From positions 27,763 through 91,762 of the forward strand of contig NZ_JXTG01000011.1 of NCBI RefSeq assembly GCF_000833605.1: a stretch of 64,000 bases of DNA, in the 5' to 3' direction. The position numbers were made by a program, and so were the translations under genes. A model generated the notes under the pieces. That model was not told the DNA's origin, searched no databases, and was given only the letters and a program-made list of their open reading frames with translations. Of the stretch, positions 8,007 to 16,950 are shown one piece after another (position 1 is the first letter of the stretch; the number at the start of each line of letters is the position of its first letter). This DNA is from Anoxybacillus ayderensis. GTDB taxonomy: Bacteria; Bacillota; Bacilli; Bacillales; Anoxybacillaceae.

Positions 8007-9328
8007 TCATTCGGAAAAGTGAGAGTAAATGTTGTTCCTTTCCCCACGTCGCTTTCAACTTGAATGTGTCCGTTATGTGCTTCAACAATCCATTTTGCGA
8101 TGGAAAGTCCAAGACCGTGGCCGCCAATTTGCCGTGTTCGCGCTTTGTCTGCACGGTAAAAGCGATCAAAAATATGAGGAAGATGTTCAGGTGCAATGCC
8201 AATCCCTGTGTCAGAAACAGAAATTTCTACAACTTTTCGTTGTTTCGTCACATGTTGTTTGAGAGAAAGGGAAACTGTGCCACCTTCAGGAGTATACTTG
8301 ATGGCATTATCAAGCAAAATGTATAACAGCTGGGTACATTTATCTTCATCCCCGACGAATTCAATTTGTTCAGACGCATGAAACTGAAGTGCAATATTCT
8401 TTTTGTTTGCAAGCTCTTGTAACGAATGCAGCGTATGTTGCGCACATGCCCGCAAATCAAACGGTTTTTTTTCGATCTGGAGCTTTGCGTCGTCTGTTCG
8501 TGCAAGGGTGAGAAGGTCGTTAATGAGTTTAGTCATTCGTTTTGTTTCATCTCCTAGACGTTCAATCGTTTTTCGACTAAATGCATCGGACGTTAACGAC
8601 ATATCCATTTTTAATGCTTCTACAGAAGAAAAAATGACGCTAAGTGGTGTCCGTAGTTCATGAGAAGCATCGGCGACAAATTGACGTTGGCGATTGTATG
8701 CGTCTTGAATTGGAACGAGCGCACGTTTAGACATGAAATAACTAAAAGCAATAGCGACTGCGATAAATAACACGCCGAGGCTGAGCAAAATGAATGTTGA
8801 CCATTTGAGCAAACGAAACATGCTTGTCACATCCATACCGACATATAACACGCCGACGAGTTGTCGATCGACAATTAAGGGACGAGCGACAGTTAATATT
8901 TTTAATTCATCGGCACGAAATCGTTTCAATTCGTGCTGATGGTGAGGGATATGAATATCTACATATCTTAATTCATTTTTTTCTGGCGTCCACGGCTGAA
9001 GGGTAGAGAGGAGAAGCGGTCGCAATCCTTTGTTCACTTCATCCCCCATCATTAACCGTCCGCGCGTATCCACGACGTAAAAAAACAGTTGGTCTTCACT
9101 TAAAAAAATGACATTTTGATCTGTTGGCCAACCGATGAACGACTGCTCTGTAAGCAAGGTTTGAATCGTTTGTCCTTCTTGTTCAGCGAGCATACGAATG
9201 CGTCGCTCTTGGTCATTTGTCATGACGGTATGAATAAGGAAAGAAACAACCGCAATGAAAATCGCCAAAAACGCGATAAGAATCCCGCTGTATGTGGCAG
9301 TTAAGCGCCATTGTGTGCGGCGAAACAT
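7997..9328 (-). CDS. Sensor histidine kinase (HAMP-type, membrane)
   Basis: Sensor kinase of the two-component pair with the OmpR regulator encoded 28 bases upstream. TM1 is at about residues 12-35 and TM2 at about 175-200, flanking an extracytoplasmic sensor region of about 140 residues. HAMP linker, HisKA (ASHELRTPLSV) and HATPase (GIGIAPEHLPHIFDRFYRAD, GGHGLGLSI) follow in order. I chose ATG 9328 because the hydrophobic N-terminus begins there, but no Shine-Dalgarno is visible, so translational coupling to the regulator is likely. An upstream ATG at 9415 would overlap the regulator. The signal is unknown; the neighbouring PspA pair suggests envelope stress, which is inference. Confidence 0.88.
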   Translation of the reverse strand: MFRRTQWRLTATYSGILIAFLAIFIAVVSFLIHTVMTNDQERRIRMLAEQEGQTIQTLLTEQSFIGWPTDQNVIFLSEDQLFFYVVDTRGRLMMGDEVNKGLRPLLLSTLQPWTPEKNELRYVDIHIPHHQHELKRFRADELKILTVARPLIVDRQLVGVLYVGMDVTSMFRLLKWSTFILLSLGVLFIAVAIAFSYFMSKRALVPIQDAYNRQRQFVADASHELRTPLSVIFSSVEALKMDMSLTSDAFSRKTIERLGDETKRMTKLINDLLTLARTDDAKLQIEKKPFDLRACAQHTLHSLQELANKKNIALQFHASEQIEFVGDEDKCTQLLYILLDNAIKYTPEGGTVSLSLKQHVTKQRKVVEISVSDTGIGIAPEHLPHIFDRFYRADKARTRQIGGHGLGLSIAKWIVEAHNGHIQVESDVGKGTTFTLTFPNERA

Positions 9329-9356
9329 ATCGGAATGATTGAAAAAAGAACGAATG

Positions 9357-10028
9357 TTATTTTTCAATGGTATATCCCACCCCGCGCACCGTTTTAATGA
9401 GCTGTTGTTGTTCATCACCAATTTTTTTACGCAACAACTTGACGGTTGCATCAATCGTTTTCATCGAGACGTCTGCGTCATAACCCCAAATACGATCAAG
9501 AATAATGTCGCGCGTTAACACCCGACCTTTGTTTTGCAGTAATAAATCGAGTAGTTGAAATTCACGTGGGGTTAATATCATTTGTTCTCCATTTTTCGTC
9601 AATGTATGAGTTGTTCGATTGACTTCAAACGCTCCCCAGCAGACAATTTCTTCTTGAATTGGTGCAAATGTGCGCCGCGATAACGCTTTAAGGCGTGCCA
9701 TGAGCTCATCGATTTCAAACGGCTTCACTAAGTAATCATCTGCGCCGGCTTCTAGCCCTTCGACGCGGTCTTGTACCGCATCTTTCGCTGTTAACATTAA
9801 AATGGCTCCGTGATAGCCATGTTTTCTTAAACGTTGACATACGCTAACGCCATCACCGTTTGGTAACATCCAATCTAAAATAATGACATCATAAAACGAA
9901 GCGAGTGCATAATCGTAAGCATCTTCTCCTTCTTGTACCCAATCAACATGTTCAACACCTTTTTTCTTCAACAAATGGACGATCAGTTCACCTAAATATA
10001 CATCATCTTCTGCAAGCAACACTTTCAT
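9357..10028 (-). CDS. OmpR-family response regulator
   Basis: DNA-binding response regulator, 223 residues, with receiver domain (LAEDD near the N-terminus, phosphoacceptor in ILDWMLPNG, KPF at the switch Lys) and C-terminal winged helix (LTPREFQLLDLLL, DRIWGYDADV). ATG 10028 is preferred over the upstream ATG pair because AAAGGTGAG precedes it at correct spacing. It shares an operon with the kinase and is divergent from the sulfide operon, so the 165-base gap holds promoters for both. Confidence 0.92.
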   Translation of the reverse strand: MKVLLAEDDVYLGELIVHLLKKKGVEHVDWVQEGEDAYDYALASFYDVIILDWMLPNGDGVSVCQRLRKHGYHGAILMLTAKDAVQDRVEGLEAGADDYLVKPFEIDELMARLKALSRRTFAPIQEEIVCWGAFEVNRTTHTLTKNGEQMILTPREFQLLDLLLQNKGRVLTRDIILDRIWGYDADVSMKTIDATVKLLRKKIGDEQQQLIKTVRGVGYTIEK

Positions 10029-10099
10029 TTTTCTCACCTTTTTTTCTTTCATCATACCAAATCCCGATGAAAAACAGGTGAAAACAAAAGATAAGGGAA

Positions 10100-10116
10100 A
10101 TCCCCTATGGGTATAT
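10100..10116. promoter_or_regulatory. Candidate CsoR/CstR-type operator before sqr
   Basis: The sequence ATCCCCTATGGGTATAT is an imperfect inverted repeat of the GC-rich core/AT flank type bound by CsoR-family repressors, including persulfide-sensing CstR. It lies about 15 bases before a TACAAT (10131-10136), that is over the -35 region of the sulfide operon. No cstR gene is in the window, so the repressor would be encoded elsewhere. Confidence 0.45.
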
Positions 10117-10192
10117 AGTTTAACAACATATACAATGTAATTAAGTTAAGAAAACAAATTTGAAAGCGGATACAAAAAAGGAGCGATGAACG

Positions 10193-11392
10193 ATGGCGAA
10201 CGTCTACGATGTGAAAGTAGCAATTGTTGGAGCTGGCTCAGCAGGTATTTCGATTGCAGCACGGTTATTAAGAAAAAGTCGTCAGTTACGTGGACAGGTG
10301 TTGCTGATTGATCCATCAGATAAACATTACTATCAACCGCTTTGGACACTCGTAGGTGGCGGGGCAGCTAAAGTAGAAGATTCCGTTCGCGAGCAAGCTA
10401 CACTTATTCCAGATGGGGCGAAATGGTTAAAAGAAGCGGTCGATACGTTTGTTCCAGAAAAAAACACATTAAAAACGAAAGAAGGGTCAACGGTTCGTTA
10501 CGACTATTTAGTTGTAGCGGCAGGTGTCGAAATTTATTGGGATCAAATTAAAGGGTTGAAAGAAACGATCGGCAAAAACGGTGTTTGCAGCAACTATTCA
10601 TACGACTACGTGCAAAGCACGTGGGAAAACATTCGTCACTTCCGCGGAGGTACAGCGATTTTTACACAACCAAGCACACAAGTAAAATGCGGTGGTGCAC
10701 CACAAAAAATTATGTATTTAGCAGACGACTATTTCCGTCAATCTGGTGTTCGCGAACAAACAAACATCATCTTTGCTTCAGGATTACCAAACATTTTCGC
10801 TGTCAAAAAATATGCCGATACGCTTGAACAAGTCATTCAACGAAAAAACATCGAAACAAAATATCGTGTCGAGCTAGTGGAAATTGACGGAAAAGCGAAA
10901 AAAGCGACATTTGAACATCTCGATACGAACGAACGCTTTACGTTAAGTTTCGATATGATTCACGTGACACCACCGATGGGACCACCAGCTTTTATTAAGA
11001 AAAGTCCATTAGCGGATGAGGCCGGATGGGTCGATGTTGATCCGTATACGTTGCAACATAAAACGTATGAAAACGTATTTGGTGCAGGTGACTGCACAAA
11101 CTTGCCAACGTCGAAAACAGGGGCAGCAATTCGAAAACAAGCACCAGTCGTGGCAGAAAATTTACTCGCACTTATGAACGAAAAACCGTTAAAAGCTCGT
11201 TACGATGGCTATACATCATGTCCACTCGTAACCGGTTATAATAAGCTCGTTTTAGCTGAGTTTGATTATGAAAAAAATCCACAAGAAACGTTCCCATTCG
11301 ATCAGTCAAAAGAACGAATGAGCATGTATGTCATGAAACGAAACGTACTACCGATCGTCTACTGGAACGGAATGTTAAAGGGACTTATGTAG
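10193..11392 (+). CDS. sqr: Sulfide:quinone oxidoreductase
   Basis: Membrane-associated flavoprotein that oxidises sulfide to persulfide or polysulfide and passes electrons to quinone. The 399 residues carry an FAD motif (VGAGSAGIS, 12-20), a second nucleotide-binding region and the FAD-contact motif FGAGDCTN (296-303). Cys166 (VKCGGAP) and Cys343 (TSCPLVTG) fit the two conserved redox cysteines of type II-like SQRs; Cys132 is also present. Start ATG 10193 follows AAAAAAGGAG. The downstream DUF1641 and cstB genes make a sulfide-detoxification operon, which supports SQR over NADH dehydrogenase. Confidence 0.93.
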   Translation: MANVYDVKVAIVGAGSAGISIAARLLRKSRQLRGQVLLIDPSDKHYYQPLWTLVGGGAAKVEDSVREQATLIPDGAKWLKEAVDTFVPEKNTLKTKEGSTVRYDYLVVAAGVEIYWDQIKGLKETIGKNGVCSNYSYDYVQSTWENIRHFRGGTAIFTQPSTQVKCGGAPQKIMYLADDYFRQSGVREQTNIIFASGLPNIFAVKKYADTLEQVIQRKNIETKYRVELVEIDGKAKKATFEHLDTNERFTLSFDMIHVTPPMGPPAFIKKSPLADEAGWVDVDPYTLQHKTYENVFGAGDCTNLPTSKTGAAIRKQAPVVAENLLALMNEKPLKARYDGYTSCPLVTGYNKLVLAEFDYEKNPQETFPFDQSKERMSMYVMKRNVLPIVYWNGMLKGLM

Positions 11393-11404
11393 AGGGGGGA
11401 GAAC

Positions 11405-11929
11405 ATGTTGCAATTAATTGAAAACGATGAACAACAAGAGGCACTCCGTTATTTTATTGAAAAACTCCCACAACTAAAACAAACAATGGAATCGCTAGAA
11501 GAAAAAGTTGCATTTGTTCAACATGTACTAAATGATAAACAATCGCTTGAAGCGATGTTTACGGAATGGGAGGAAAAAGCCGAGCCATTTCGACTAACAC
11601 CGGAACACCTTGAAGCGCTTGCGACGCTCGTTCAGCTGCTGCCAACGCTTGTCCAATGGCTACAAAAAGCAGAACAGTTCATTTCATTTGTGACGAGCGT
11701 GATCAATGATCGTGAGTCGATGGCGTATGCGATACAAGGGGCAGAAGATATCGTCCCAATTGAAAAAGGATTAACAATTTTAAAAGAAACAAACGAACGC
11801 TTTCAACGCGAACGCGATTCGTCTCCCGTATCACTATTACGTATGTACCGTTTGTTAAAACACCCACTCATTCAAGATGGGGTGAAATATATAGAAACGC
11901 TACTTGATGTAGCAAGCAAACATAAATAA
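11405..11929 (+). CDS. DUF1641 family protein of the sulfide operon
   Basis: A 174-residue, largely helical cytoplasmic protein. The segment ALATLVQLLPTLVQWLQKAEQFI and a C-terminal helical part match the DUF1641 family, which commonly neighbours NAD(P)H dehydrogenase-like and SQR flavoproteins. It starts 13 bases after sqr behind GAGGGGGGAG and ends about 16 bases before cstB, so all three are cotranscribed. Its function is not established; an accessory role to SQR at the membrane is an inference from conserved linkage. Confidence 0.75.
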   Translation: MLQLIENDEQQEALRYFIEKLPQLKQTMESLEEKVAFVQHVLNDKQSLEAMFTEWEEKAEPFRLTPEHLEALATLVQLLPTLVQWLQKAEQFISFVTSVINDRESMAYAIQGAEDIVPIEKGLTILKETNERFQRERDSSPVSLLRMYRLLKHPLIQDGVKYIETLLDVASKHK

Positions 11930-11945
11930 ATTGGAGGGGATGTAT

Positions 11946-13355
11946 ATGTTATTTCGTTCATTTTTCGATGAGCAATTAGCGCACATGTCTTATTTAGTTG
12001 GATGCCAACGCACAGGGGAAGCAATCGTGATCGATCCAGGTCGCAATGTGGACTGGTACATCGACACAGCGAAAAAAGAAGGATTGCAAATTGTCGCCGC
12101 AACAGAAACGCACATTCATGCAGACTTCGTTTCAGGTGCAAAAGAACTAGCAAAACGTTGTGGCGCAAAGCTGTATTTATCTGATGAAGGGGATGCAAAC
12201 TGGAAATATCAATATTTGGATGAAGTCAATTACGAACTTGTGAAAGAAGGAAGCGTTTTTACTGTTGGAAATGTCGAGTTTCAAGTGCTTCATACACCAG
12301 GGCATACGCCAGAACATATTTCGTTTATCTTAACGGATAAAGGTGGCGGTTCAACAGAGCCGATGGGTATTTTTACAGGCGATTTCGTCTTCGTTGGTGA
12401 CATTGGTCGTCCAGACTTACTTGAGAAGGCAGCAGGAGTGGCTGGTACGGCAGACGTTGGCGCGCGCCAAATGTTCCAATCGCTGAAAAAATTTAAAGCG
12501 CTCCCAGATTATTTGCAAGTATGGCCAGCACATGGGGCGGGAAGCGCATGCGGCAAAGCGCTTGGTGCGGTTCCAGTTTCAACAGTTGGATATGAAAAAT
12601 TGAACAACTGGGCGTTAAAAATTGAAGATGAAGAAGAGTTTGTGAAACTATTGCTTACAGGGCAACCAGAGCCTCCAAAATATTTTGCGATGATGAAAAA
12701 AGTGAACAAAATCGGTCCAGCGTATGTAAATGAAGATGAAGTGCCAGCGTTGCAAACGCGTGAGCAGCTCGACGAGTATAAAGCAAACGGAGCATTTATT
12801 TTAGATGTTCGTCCGTCTCAACAATTTGCGAATGAACATTATGTAGGATCAATAAACATTCCGTTTAACAAATCATTCACAAACTGGGCAGGTTGGTTAA
12901 TCAACTATGACCAAGATATCGTAATCATCGCAAATAAAGAAGATGTACAATTCATTCGCAAAGCGCTTGCTTATATTGGATTGGATCGTGTCGTTGCTTA
13001 CGTAGAGCCATCCGTTGCATTAAACGGTGAGGTTGAAAGCTACGAAGAAATTGATGTACATCAGTTGCAACAATATATAAAAGATGATCGTTATCATCTC
13101 ATTGACGTACGTAATCAAGCAGAATGGGACGAAGGGTATATTGAAGGTGCACAACATATTATGCTTGGCACGCTGGCAGATCGTTTACATGAGATTCCAG
13201 AAGGAAAAACATATATTGTTCAATGCCGTTCAGGTGCGCGCTCAGCCATTGGCGCAAGCATTTTACAAGCAAAAGGATTCAAACAAGTACTCAACTTAAA
13301 AGGCGGATATTTAGCATGGACGAGAGAAAAGCTTCCTGTTGTGAAACAATCATAA
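11946..13355 (+). CDS. cstB: Persulfide dioxygenase-rhodanese fusion CstB
   Basis: Non-heme iron persulfide dioxygenase fused to two rhodanese domains; it turns the low-molecular-weight persulfide made by SQR into thiosulfate. The metallo-beta-lactamase part (about 1-250) has THIHAD (55-60), HTPGH (116-120), TGD (144-146) and GSACGK with Cys202. The middle rhodanese (about 265-355) has no active-site Cys (IIANKEDVQF). The C-terminal rhodanese (about 365-465) has CRSGAR with Cys427. These match the reported layout of S. aureus CstB with its two reactive cysteines. I start it at ATG 11946 because GGAGGGG lies six bases upstream; the TTG at 11931 has no site. Confidence 0.92.
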   Translation: MLFRSFFDEQLAHMSYLVGCQRTGEAIVIDPGRNVDWYIDTAKKEGLQIVAATETHIHADFVSGAKELAKRCGAKLYLSDEGDANWKYQYLDEVNYELVKEGSVFTVGNVEFQVLHTPGHTPEHISFILTDKGGGSTEPMGIFTGDFVFVGDIGRPDLLEKAAGVAGTADVGARQMFQSLKKFKALPDYLQVWPAHGAGSACGKALGAVPVSTVGYEKLNNWALKIEDEEEFVKLLLTGQPEPPKYFAMMKKVNKIGPAYVNEDEVPALQTREQLDEYKANGAFILDVRPSQQFANEHYVGSINIPFNKSFTNWAGWLINYDQDIVIIANKEDVQFIRKALAYIGLDRVVAYVEPSVALNGEVESYEEIDVHQLQQYIKDDRYHLIDVRNQAEWDEGYIEGAQHIMLGTLADRLHEIPEGKTYIVQCRSGARSAIGASILQAKGFKQVLNLKGGYLAWTREKLPVVKQS

Positions 13356-13382
13356 GGGCTGACGATGTCAGTCCTTTCTTTT
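13354..13382 (+). terminator. Terminator after cstB
   Basis: AAGGGCTGAC and GTCAGTCCTT form a ten-base stem with one G-T pair around GAT, followed by TTTCTTTTC. It probably separates the sulfide operon from the kinase operon. Confidence 0.65.
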
Positions 13383-13421
13383 CATCTTTCTCCTCTCCTA
13401 TAATGGAAGAGAGGTGAGAAT

Positions 13422-14441
13422 ATGCAATTTTTAGATAAAATTTTTGCTTACATTCAAGATGGGATTATTGTCATGAATCATGAGCGAACGATCGTAGAGA
13501 TGAACCCAGCTGCTAAACGACTTACAGGCTGGAAACTAGGCGAGAAAGTGCCGTATTGCTCGTTTTGTCAACAGCGCAATGTACGTGAAGGACAAGAGCG
13601 ATGTTATTTAATCTCAACGGAAGAAGTACCGTATTTTTTATCGGAAATGCCGACGTATCACGGACAGTTCATTGATGTAGAAATGAGCACAGCGCTCATT
13701 CTCGAACAAGATGATGCGAAATATTATTTGCTTGTTTTGCGCGATCAAACGTCAAAGAAAAAAGAAGAGGAAGCACGTCGTTCAAAGTGGATGGTGAAAA
13801 AACTAACCGAAGCAAAAGAAGAAGAACATAAACGTTTAGCACAAGAATTGCATGACGGTGTCGGACAGTCGCTCTACAGCATTTCCATCGCGTTAGATAA
13901 TATTATTCAACGTGTGCAAGATGAAAAGCTCCATGCATACGTCAAAGAAGTGCGCGAAGAACTTGGGCGCGTCATGGAAGATGTAAAACTATATGCTCAA
14001 CAACTTCGCCCAAAAAGTTTAGATGCGCTCGGGCTTATTCCAACGATTCAATCGCTTATTCAGTCCCTTCAATCGAAAATGCCAAATACGTTATTTTCAT
14101 TTCAAACAAACGTATATACACGTTTGTCACCAACGATGGAAATTAACTTGTATCGCATCATTCAAGAGGCGTTACATAACGTGATGAAATATGCAAAGGC
14201 AACAGAAGTGCGTATTTCGATTGAACAGACGGAACGGGAATTACTTGTGTCTGTTGCGGATAACGGTGTTGGTTTCCACGTTGAAGAAAAGCGTGAAGGG
14301 CTCGGCTTAAAACATATTCAAGAACGTGTTTTTCATCTCGGGGGAGAAACGACTATTACATCTGCACCGATGGAAGGGACAACGATTTTTGTGCGCGTGC
14401 CGCTAGAGGAGGACGGGGAGGATGAAAGTGTTAATCGTTGA
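13422..14441 (+). CDS. Soluble PAS histidine kinase with NreB-spaced cysteines
   Basis: A 339-residue cytoplasmic NarL-group sensor kinase. A PAS domain (about 1-110) carries C46-x2-C49-x11-C61. That is the exact spacing of the first three of four [4Fe-4S] ligands in staphylococcal NreB, but the position of the fourth ligand (64) is Ile. HisKA_3 follows with the phosphoacceptor in ELHDGVGQ (His144), then a HATPase (NVMKYAKAT, GLGLKHIQERV). The start is ATG 13422 after GAGAGGTGAG, and the last 20 bases overlap the regulator gene. Position between sulfide oxidation genes and a TauE exporter suggests it senses oxygen, redox or sulfur species; this is inference. Confidence 0.85.
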   Translation: MQFLDKIFAYIQDGIIVMNHERTIVEMNPAAKRLTGWKLGEKVPYCSFCQQRNVREGQERCYLISTEEVPYFLSEMPTYHGQFIDVEMSTALILEQDDAKYYLLVLRDQTSKKKEEEARRSKWMVKKLTEAKEEEHKRLAQELHDGVGQSLYSISIALDNIIQRVQDEKLHAYVKEVREELGRVMEDVKLYAQQLRPKSLDALGLIPTIQSLIQSLQSKMPNTLFSFQTNVYTRLSPTMEINLYRIIQEALHNVMKYAKATEVRISIEQTERELLVSVADNGVGFHVEEKREGLGLKHIQERVFHLGGETTITSAPMEGTTIFVRVPLEEDGEDESVNR

Positions 14442-15054
14442 CGATCATGATTTAATTCGAAAAGGTATTCGCCTCCTTCTTGAAGGATTTTCGGATGTGG
14501 AAGTCGTCGGGGAGGCAAGCAACGGTTGCGATGCCATTACACTGGCATTGAAACATCATCCAGATGTCATTTTGCTCGACCTTTCGATGCCGACAGGGCT
14601 TGACGGATTTACGACAGCCAAAACGATTATGGATGAATTAGAAGATGTGAAAATTATTGTTTTAACGATGCATGATGAAGAAATATATGTGCAAAAAGCG
14701 ATTCAATATAATATTCACGGTTACTTGTTAAAAAACAGCCAAACAAATGATTTGCACGAAGCATTGCAAGCCGTATATCACGGCAAGCGATTTTACCGTA
14801 CCCATATTCCTGAGGAACGGCTTGAAAAAATGTTTGCGGAAAAAGAGCCGAAGTCACCACTTACTAATCGCGAACGTGAAATTGTTCGGTTAACCTTTTT
14901 AGGATATACGAACAACCAAATTGCAAATAAGTTAAAAATTAGTCCGAAAACGGTCGAAAATCATAAAACGAACATTATGCAAAAACTTGGCATTAAAGAA
15001 AAACATGAACTCATTCAATACGCCTTAAAAAATCATATTGCCGACTTAGTGTAA
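14422..15054 (+). CDS. NarL/FixJ-family response regulator
   Basis: Partner of the PAS kinase, 210 residues. The receiver domain has VDDHD at residues 6-10 and the phosphoacceptor Asp54 in LLDLSMP. The C-terminal LuxR-type HTH reads LTNREREIVRLTFLGYTNNQ, then SPKTVENHKTNIMQKLG. It starts within the kinase gene behind a strong GGAGGACGGGGAGG and ends 14 bases before the TauE gene. The three genes are therefore one operon. Its targets are unknown; the adjacent exporter and the upstream sqr-cstB unit are natural candidates. Confidence 0.92.
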   Translation: MKVLIVDDHDLIRKGIRLLLEGFSDVEVVGEASNGCDAITLALKHHPDVILLDLSMPTGLDGFTTAKTIMDELEDVKIIVLTMHDEEIYVQKAIQYNIHGYLLKNSQTNDLHEALQAVYHGKRFYRTHIPEERLEKMFAEKEPKSPLTNREREIVRLTFLGYTNNQIANKLKISPKTVENHKTNIMQKLGIKEKHELIQYALKNHIADLV

Positions 15055-15068
15055 AGGGAGCGTTTGAT

Positions 15069-15857
15069 ATGGAATATACATTTTTCCATTTGCTTGTTCT
15101 TTTTTTTATTGGTGCCATCGGCTCGATTTTATCAGGTATGGTCGGCATCGGTGGTTCAGTCATTAAATATCCGATGCTTTTATACATTCCCCCTCTCCTT
15201 GGCTTGACTGCTTTTACAGCGCAAGAAGTGTCCGCCATTAGTGCGGTGCAAGTATTTTTCTCGACACTTGCCGCTCTTGTCGTGTTTAAAAAAGGGGGAT
15301 ATGTATCGGGTCGGCTCGTTGGCTACATGGGGACAGCCATTGTCATTGGCAGCTTCATTGGTGGATACGGTTCAAAGTTTTTAGCCGATGAGACAATTAA
15401 TGTTGTATATGCCATTTTAGCTTCGATTGCAGCCGTATTAATGTTTTTCCCAAAGCCAAAGGAAAGCGAACATGTGGCGGTAGAGCAACTTGTATTTAAC
15501 CGATTGTATGCGGTTATGTTATCGTTTATTGTTGGAATTGCTTCCGGTATCGTCGGAGCAGCAGGGGCGTTTATTATTGTACCGATTATGCTTGTCATTT
15601 TAAAAGTGTCAACGCGCATTGCGATTGGTTCATCGGTGGCCATTACGTTCATTTCATCGATCGGGGCGACGGTTGGAAAAGTGATGGGGGGGCATATGCT
15701 TCTCGTTCCATCGCTTGTGATGGTCATTGCTAGTTTACTAGCAGCGCCGATCGGGGCAAAATGGAGCCAAAAAATGAATACGAAAGTGTTGGAATACATT
15801 TTGCTTGTATTAATTGTAGCGACTGTGATAAAAATTTGGTATGAAATGTTTGCGTAA
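15069..15857 (+). CDS. TauE/SafE-family sulfite/anion exporter
   Basis: A 262-residue integral membrane protein with about eight hydrophobic segments in two similar halves, each starting with the family's glycine-rich motif (GSILSGMVGIGGS near residue 18; GIASGIVGAAGAF near residue 160). TauE/SafE proteins export sulfite, sulfoacetate or related anions. Location after sulfide oxidation genes suggests efflux of sulfite or thiosulfate formed from persulfide. The last gene of the kinase-regulator operon, it is followed by a terminator. Confidence 0.85.
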   Translation: MEYTFFHLLVLFFIGAIGSILSGMVGIGGSVIKYPMLLYIPPLLGLTAFTAQEVSAISAVQVFFSTLAALVVFKKGGYVSGRLVGYMGTAIVIGSFIGGYGSKFLADETINVVYAILASIAAVLMFFPKPKESEHVAVEQLVFNRLYAVMLSFIVGIASGIVGAAGAFIIVPIMLVILKVSTRIAIGSSVAITFISSIGATVGKVMGGHMLLVPSLVMVIASLLAAPIGAKWSQKMNTKVLEYILLVLIVATVIKIWYEMFA

Positions 15858-15887
15858 GCTGGCTCATTTGGGTCGGCTTTCTTTTAT
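15856..15887 (+). terminator. Terminator after the TauE gene
   Basis: A ten-base stem (AAGCTGGCTC with GGGTCGGCTT, several G-T pairs) around ATTT is followed by TCTTTTATT. Confidence 0.55.
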
Positions 15888-15958
15888 TCGTTGCAACATC
15901 AATGAAAATTTGGTATGATGTTAAATAGTGGAAAAATAAAATAAATAGGATGATGGGG

Positions 15959-16885
15959 ATGAAACGAGCACGTATTATTTATAACCCGACGTCGGGACGA
16001 GAAATATTTAAAAAACATTTGCCTGATGTACTGATTCGACTTGAACAAGCAGGATATGAAACGTCGTGTCATGCGACGACAGGGGCAGGGGATGCGACAG
16101 AGGCAGCAAGAAAAGCGGTAGAACGCGAATTTGATCTCGTCATTGCTGCAGGTGGAGATGGAACGATTAACGAAGTAGTAAATGGGCTAGCTGAGGCTTC
16201 GTATCGTCCAAACCTTGGCATTATTCCAGTCGGCACGACGAACGATTTTGCGCGTGCGATCGGCGTACCACGCTCGATTGAAGGAGCGTGTGATGTCATC
16301 GTAAATGGGGAAGCGGTGCCGATTGATATTGGCGCAGTTACGAACGAAGGGAAAACACATTATTTTATTAACATCGCAGGTGGTGGGCGCTTAACGGAAT
16401 TAACGTACGAAGTGCCAAGCAAATTAAAAACGATGATTGGTCAACTTGCCTACTATTTGAAAGGAATTGAGATGCTTCCTTCGCTCCATCCTGTTCATGT
16501 AAAAATTGAGTACGACGGCAAAATGTTTGAAGGCGCTGTGATGCTTTTTCTCGTTTCGCTGACGAACTCTGTTGGTGGCTTTGAAAAATTAGCCCCAAAT
16601 TCATCGTTAAATGATGGCATGTTCGATTTAATTATTTTAAAAGAAACGAACTTAGCAGAATTTATTAAAATTGCCACGCTCGCACTACGGGGTGAACATA
16701 TTCACGATCCACACATCATTTATACGAAAGCAAACCGTGTAAAAGTGTATACGGAAGAAAACATGCAGCTCAATTTAGACGGCGAGTATGGCGGAATGCT
16801 TCCTGGGGAATTTGTCAACTTGTATCGTCATATGAACGTATTTGTTCCGAAAGAAAAAGCTGAACAAATGGGAACAGGGGAATAA
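15959..16885 (+). CDS. dgkB: Diacylglycerol kinase DgkB
   Basis: Soluble lipid kinase that phosphorylates diacylglycerol back to phosphatidic acid during lipoteichoic acid synthesis. The catalytic-domain motifs are clear: YNPTSGRE near residue 10, the nucleotide-binding [13 protein letters not shown] and the [11 protein letters not shown] segment. The C-terminus ([14 protein letters not shown]) is also family-like, and the protein resembles B. subtilis DgkB along its full length. Three in-frame ATGs lie at 15950, 15953 and 15959; I use 15959, which gives the [10 protein letters not shown] start known for the family. The next gene is the RlmCD-type methyltransferase, the same order as dgkB-yefA in B. 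subtilis. Confidence 0.95.
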   Translation: MKRARIIYNPTSGREIFKKHLPDVLIRLEQAGYETSCHATTGAGDATEAARKAVEREFDLVIAAGGDGTINEVVNGLAEASYRPNLGIIPVGTTNDFARAIGVPRSIEGACDVIVNGEAVPIDIGAVTNEGKTHYFINIAGGGRLTELTYEVPSKLKTMIGQLAYYLKGIEMLPSLHPVHVKIEYDGKMFEGAVMLFLVSLTNSVGGFEKLAPNSSLNDGMFDLIILKETNLAEFIKIATLALRGEHIHDPHIIYTKANRVKVYTEENMQLNLDGEYGGMLPGEFVNLYRHMNVFVPKEKAEQMGTGE

Positions 16886-16900
16886 ACCTGTTCTTTTTTA
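16872..16900 (+). terminator. Terminator after dgkB
   Basis: GAACAGG pairs with CCTGTTC around a loop that holds the dgkB stop codon, followed by six Ts. Confidence 0.75.
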
Positions 16901-16950
16901 TTCGACTATGCTACAATCTTGACAGCAATTTTGCGGAAGGGGAAAGAAGC

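Noticed and set aside
15323..15799. Minus-strand open frame opposite the TauE gene
   Set aside because: It is complementary to the exporter reading frame, and no promoter or ribosome binding site supports it.
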